Shown: positions 63,126 to 64,000 of the stretch, piece by piece
Layout of the letters: each line of letters starts with the position of its first letter
Numbering within the stretch: position 1 is the stretch's first letter
DNA from: Paludibacteraceae bacterium
Lineage (GTDB): Bacteria; Bacteroidota; Bacteroidia; Bacteroidales; Paludibacteraceae
Assembly: GCA_024692565.1 (NCBI GenBank)
Contig: JAILMN010000009.1
Span: forward strand, 1 to 64,000
Direction: 5' to 3'
Length of the DNA: 64,000 nucleotides
Position numbers and translations under genes: made by a program
The notes under the pieces: model-generated
What the model saw: only the letters and a program-made list of their open reading frames with translations
Databases searched by the model: none
What the model was told of the DNA's origin: nothing

Positions 63126-64000
63126 GCTTGCAGCCTGTTCTGCATCTCCAGCATCTCGTCGCGGAGGAAAGCGGCCATCTCAAAATCGGTTGCTTTCGCT
63201 GCGGCGAGCATTTGTTTGCGTTTCTGGTCGATGGCTTTGGTCAAGGTCTGAATGTTCATCTTCTGCCATTCGGCTTGTTTCCAACTCTCCTTGATCGCCT
63301 CGGTCAGCTTCCGTTTTTCTTCCTCCGGATCGCGGTACAGACCCGCTAACGCAGAAGTGTTGATCTCTTTCTTGATGGCGGTCGGCGTGATGCCGTGCTC
63401 CTCGTTGTAACGCATCTGAATAGCGCGACGACGGTTGGTCTCGTCAATCGTAGCCTGCATCGCCGGCGTGATTTTATCCCCGTACAACACAGCTCTGCCG
63501 TGCACATGCCGCGCCGCACGACCTACCGTCTGCGTCAGACTCCGTTGGTCGCGTAAGAAACCCGTCTTATCGGCATCAAGAATAGCTACCAGACTTACTT
63601 CCGGCAAGTCCAGACCTTCGCGCAACAGGTTCACACCTACCAGCACATCGTACTTGCCGAGCCGCAGGTCTTCCATGATCTTCACGCGCTCGATGGTGTC
63701 AATATCGCTGTGTATATACGCGGACTTGATGCGATATTTACGCAGGTACTCGTCCAACTCTTCCGCCATTCGCTTCGTCAGCGTGGTCACCAAGCAGCGC
63801 TCGTTGCGGTGAACACGGAACTTGATCTCGTCCATCAAGTCATCCACTTGATCCTTGGTCGGACGCACTTCAATCTCCGGATCCAACAAGCCCGTCGGAC
63901 GAATCAACTGATCAATCACAATGCCCTCACTTCGCTCCAATTCATACTCATCCGGCGTCGCTGACACATAGATGGTCTGACCCGTTTTGGCTTCGAACTC
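63110..64000 (-). CDS. uvrB: excinuclease ABC subunit B, C-terminal part (gene runs off right edge)
   Basis: TGQTIYVSATPDEYELERSEGIVIDQLIRPTGLLDPEIEVRPTKDQVDDL; DVLVGVNLLREGLDLPEVSLVAILDADKTGFLRDQRSL; UVR motif. Confidence 0.98.
   Translation of the reverse strand, partial: EFEAKTGQTIYVSATPDEYELERSEGIVIDQLIRPTGLLDPEIEVRPTKDQVDDLMDEIKFRVHRNERCLVTTLTKRMAEELDEYLRKYRIKSAYIHSDIDTIERVKIMEDLRLGKYDVLVGVNLLREGLDLPEVSLVAILDADKTGFLRDQRSLTQTVGRAARHVHGRAVLYGDKITPAMQATIDETNRRRAIQMRYNEEHGITPTAIKKEINTSALAGLYRDPEEEKRKLTEAIKESWKQAEWQKMNIQTLTKAIDQKRKQMLAAAKATDFEMAAFLRDEMLEMQNRLQAISDQ

Noticed and set aside
1-64000. CRISPR arrays, transposases, phage genes or a known defence system
   Set aside because: No regularly spaced repeats or such domains were seen. 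The DUF4143 ATPase alone is not evidence of a defence locus.

Overview
64-kb chromosomal window from a Bacteroidota (probably Bacteroidales-like) genome, judged from the TTTG-N~20-TAnnTTTG promoters, SprA, a PorT-like protein, the GldG-like protein, the ParA-ParB-DUF5683-MltD operon and YfhO. No rRNA, CRISPR array or intact mobile element was seen. Main blocks: (1) a DegT aminotransferase truncated at the left edge; (2) an AT-rich 1.7-3.8 kb locus that I read as an unannotated RiPP cluster: a radical SAM/SPASM maturase, a 58-aa precursor peptide (3022..3198, absent from the supplied ORF track) ending ...NYQGNHQNWNNGGFTNHH with three aromatic-x-Asn motifs (triceptide/GrrA-like), a hairpin, then a SAM methyltransferase; (3) a DUF4143-type ATPase, a CPA2 antiporter, and a 1524-aa TamB protein fused to an Omp85/TamA-type barrel; (4) an RND efflux operon; (5) an eight-gene signalling island: SpoIIE phosphatase-HATPase, STAS, RelA/SpoT synthetase-like, APH-like kinase, RSH-type HD hydrolase, cytidylate-kinase-like, Tyr phosphatase and a gene remnant; (6) tRNA-Asp and tRNA-Arg, NadR-like kinase, SprA, RuvA; (7) SurA-like PPIase, GldG-like, LysM/periplasmic-binding, PorT-like, GT9, ParAB, DUF5683, MltD, MerR, YfhO; (8) surface-glycan genes, including a cytidylyltransferase-RraA fusion, KdsD/KdsC-like proteins and a GDP-heptose set with an HddC-GmhB fusion; (9) ThiL, a pullulanase-like lipoprotein and UvrB (truncated at the right edge). 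Two genome-scale patterns stand out: degenerate 7-bp-period tandem repeats at gene boundaries and inside conserved CDSs, and a nearly invariant 33-bp promoter module. All calls are by eye; no searches were run.
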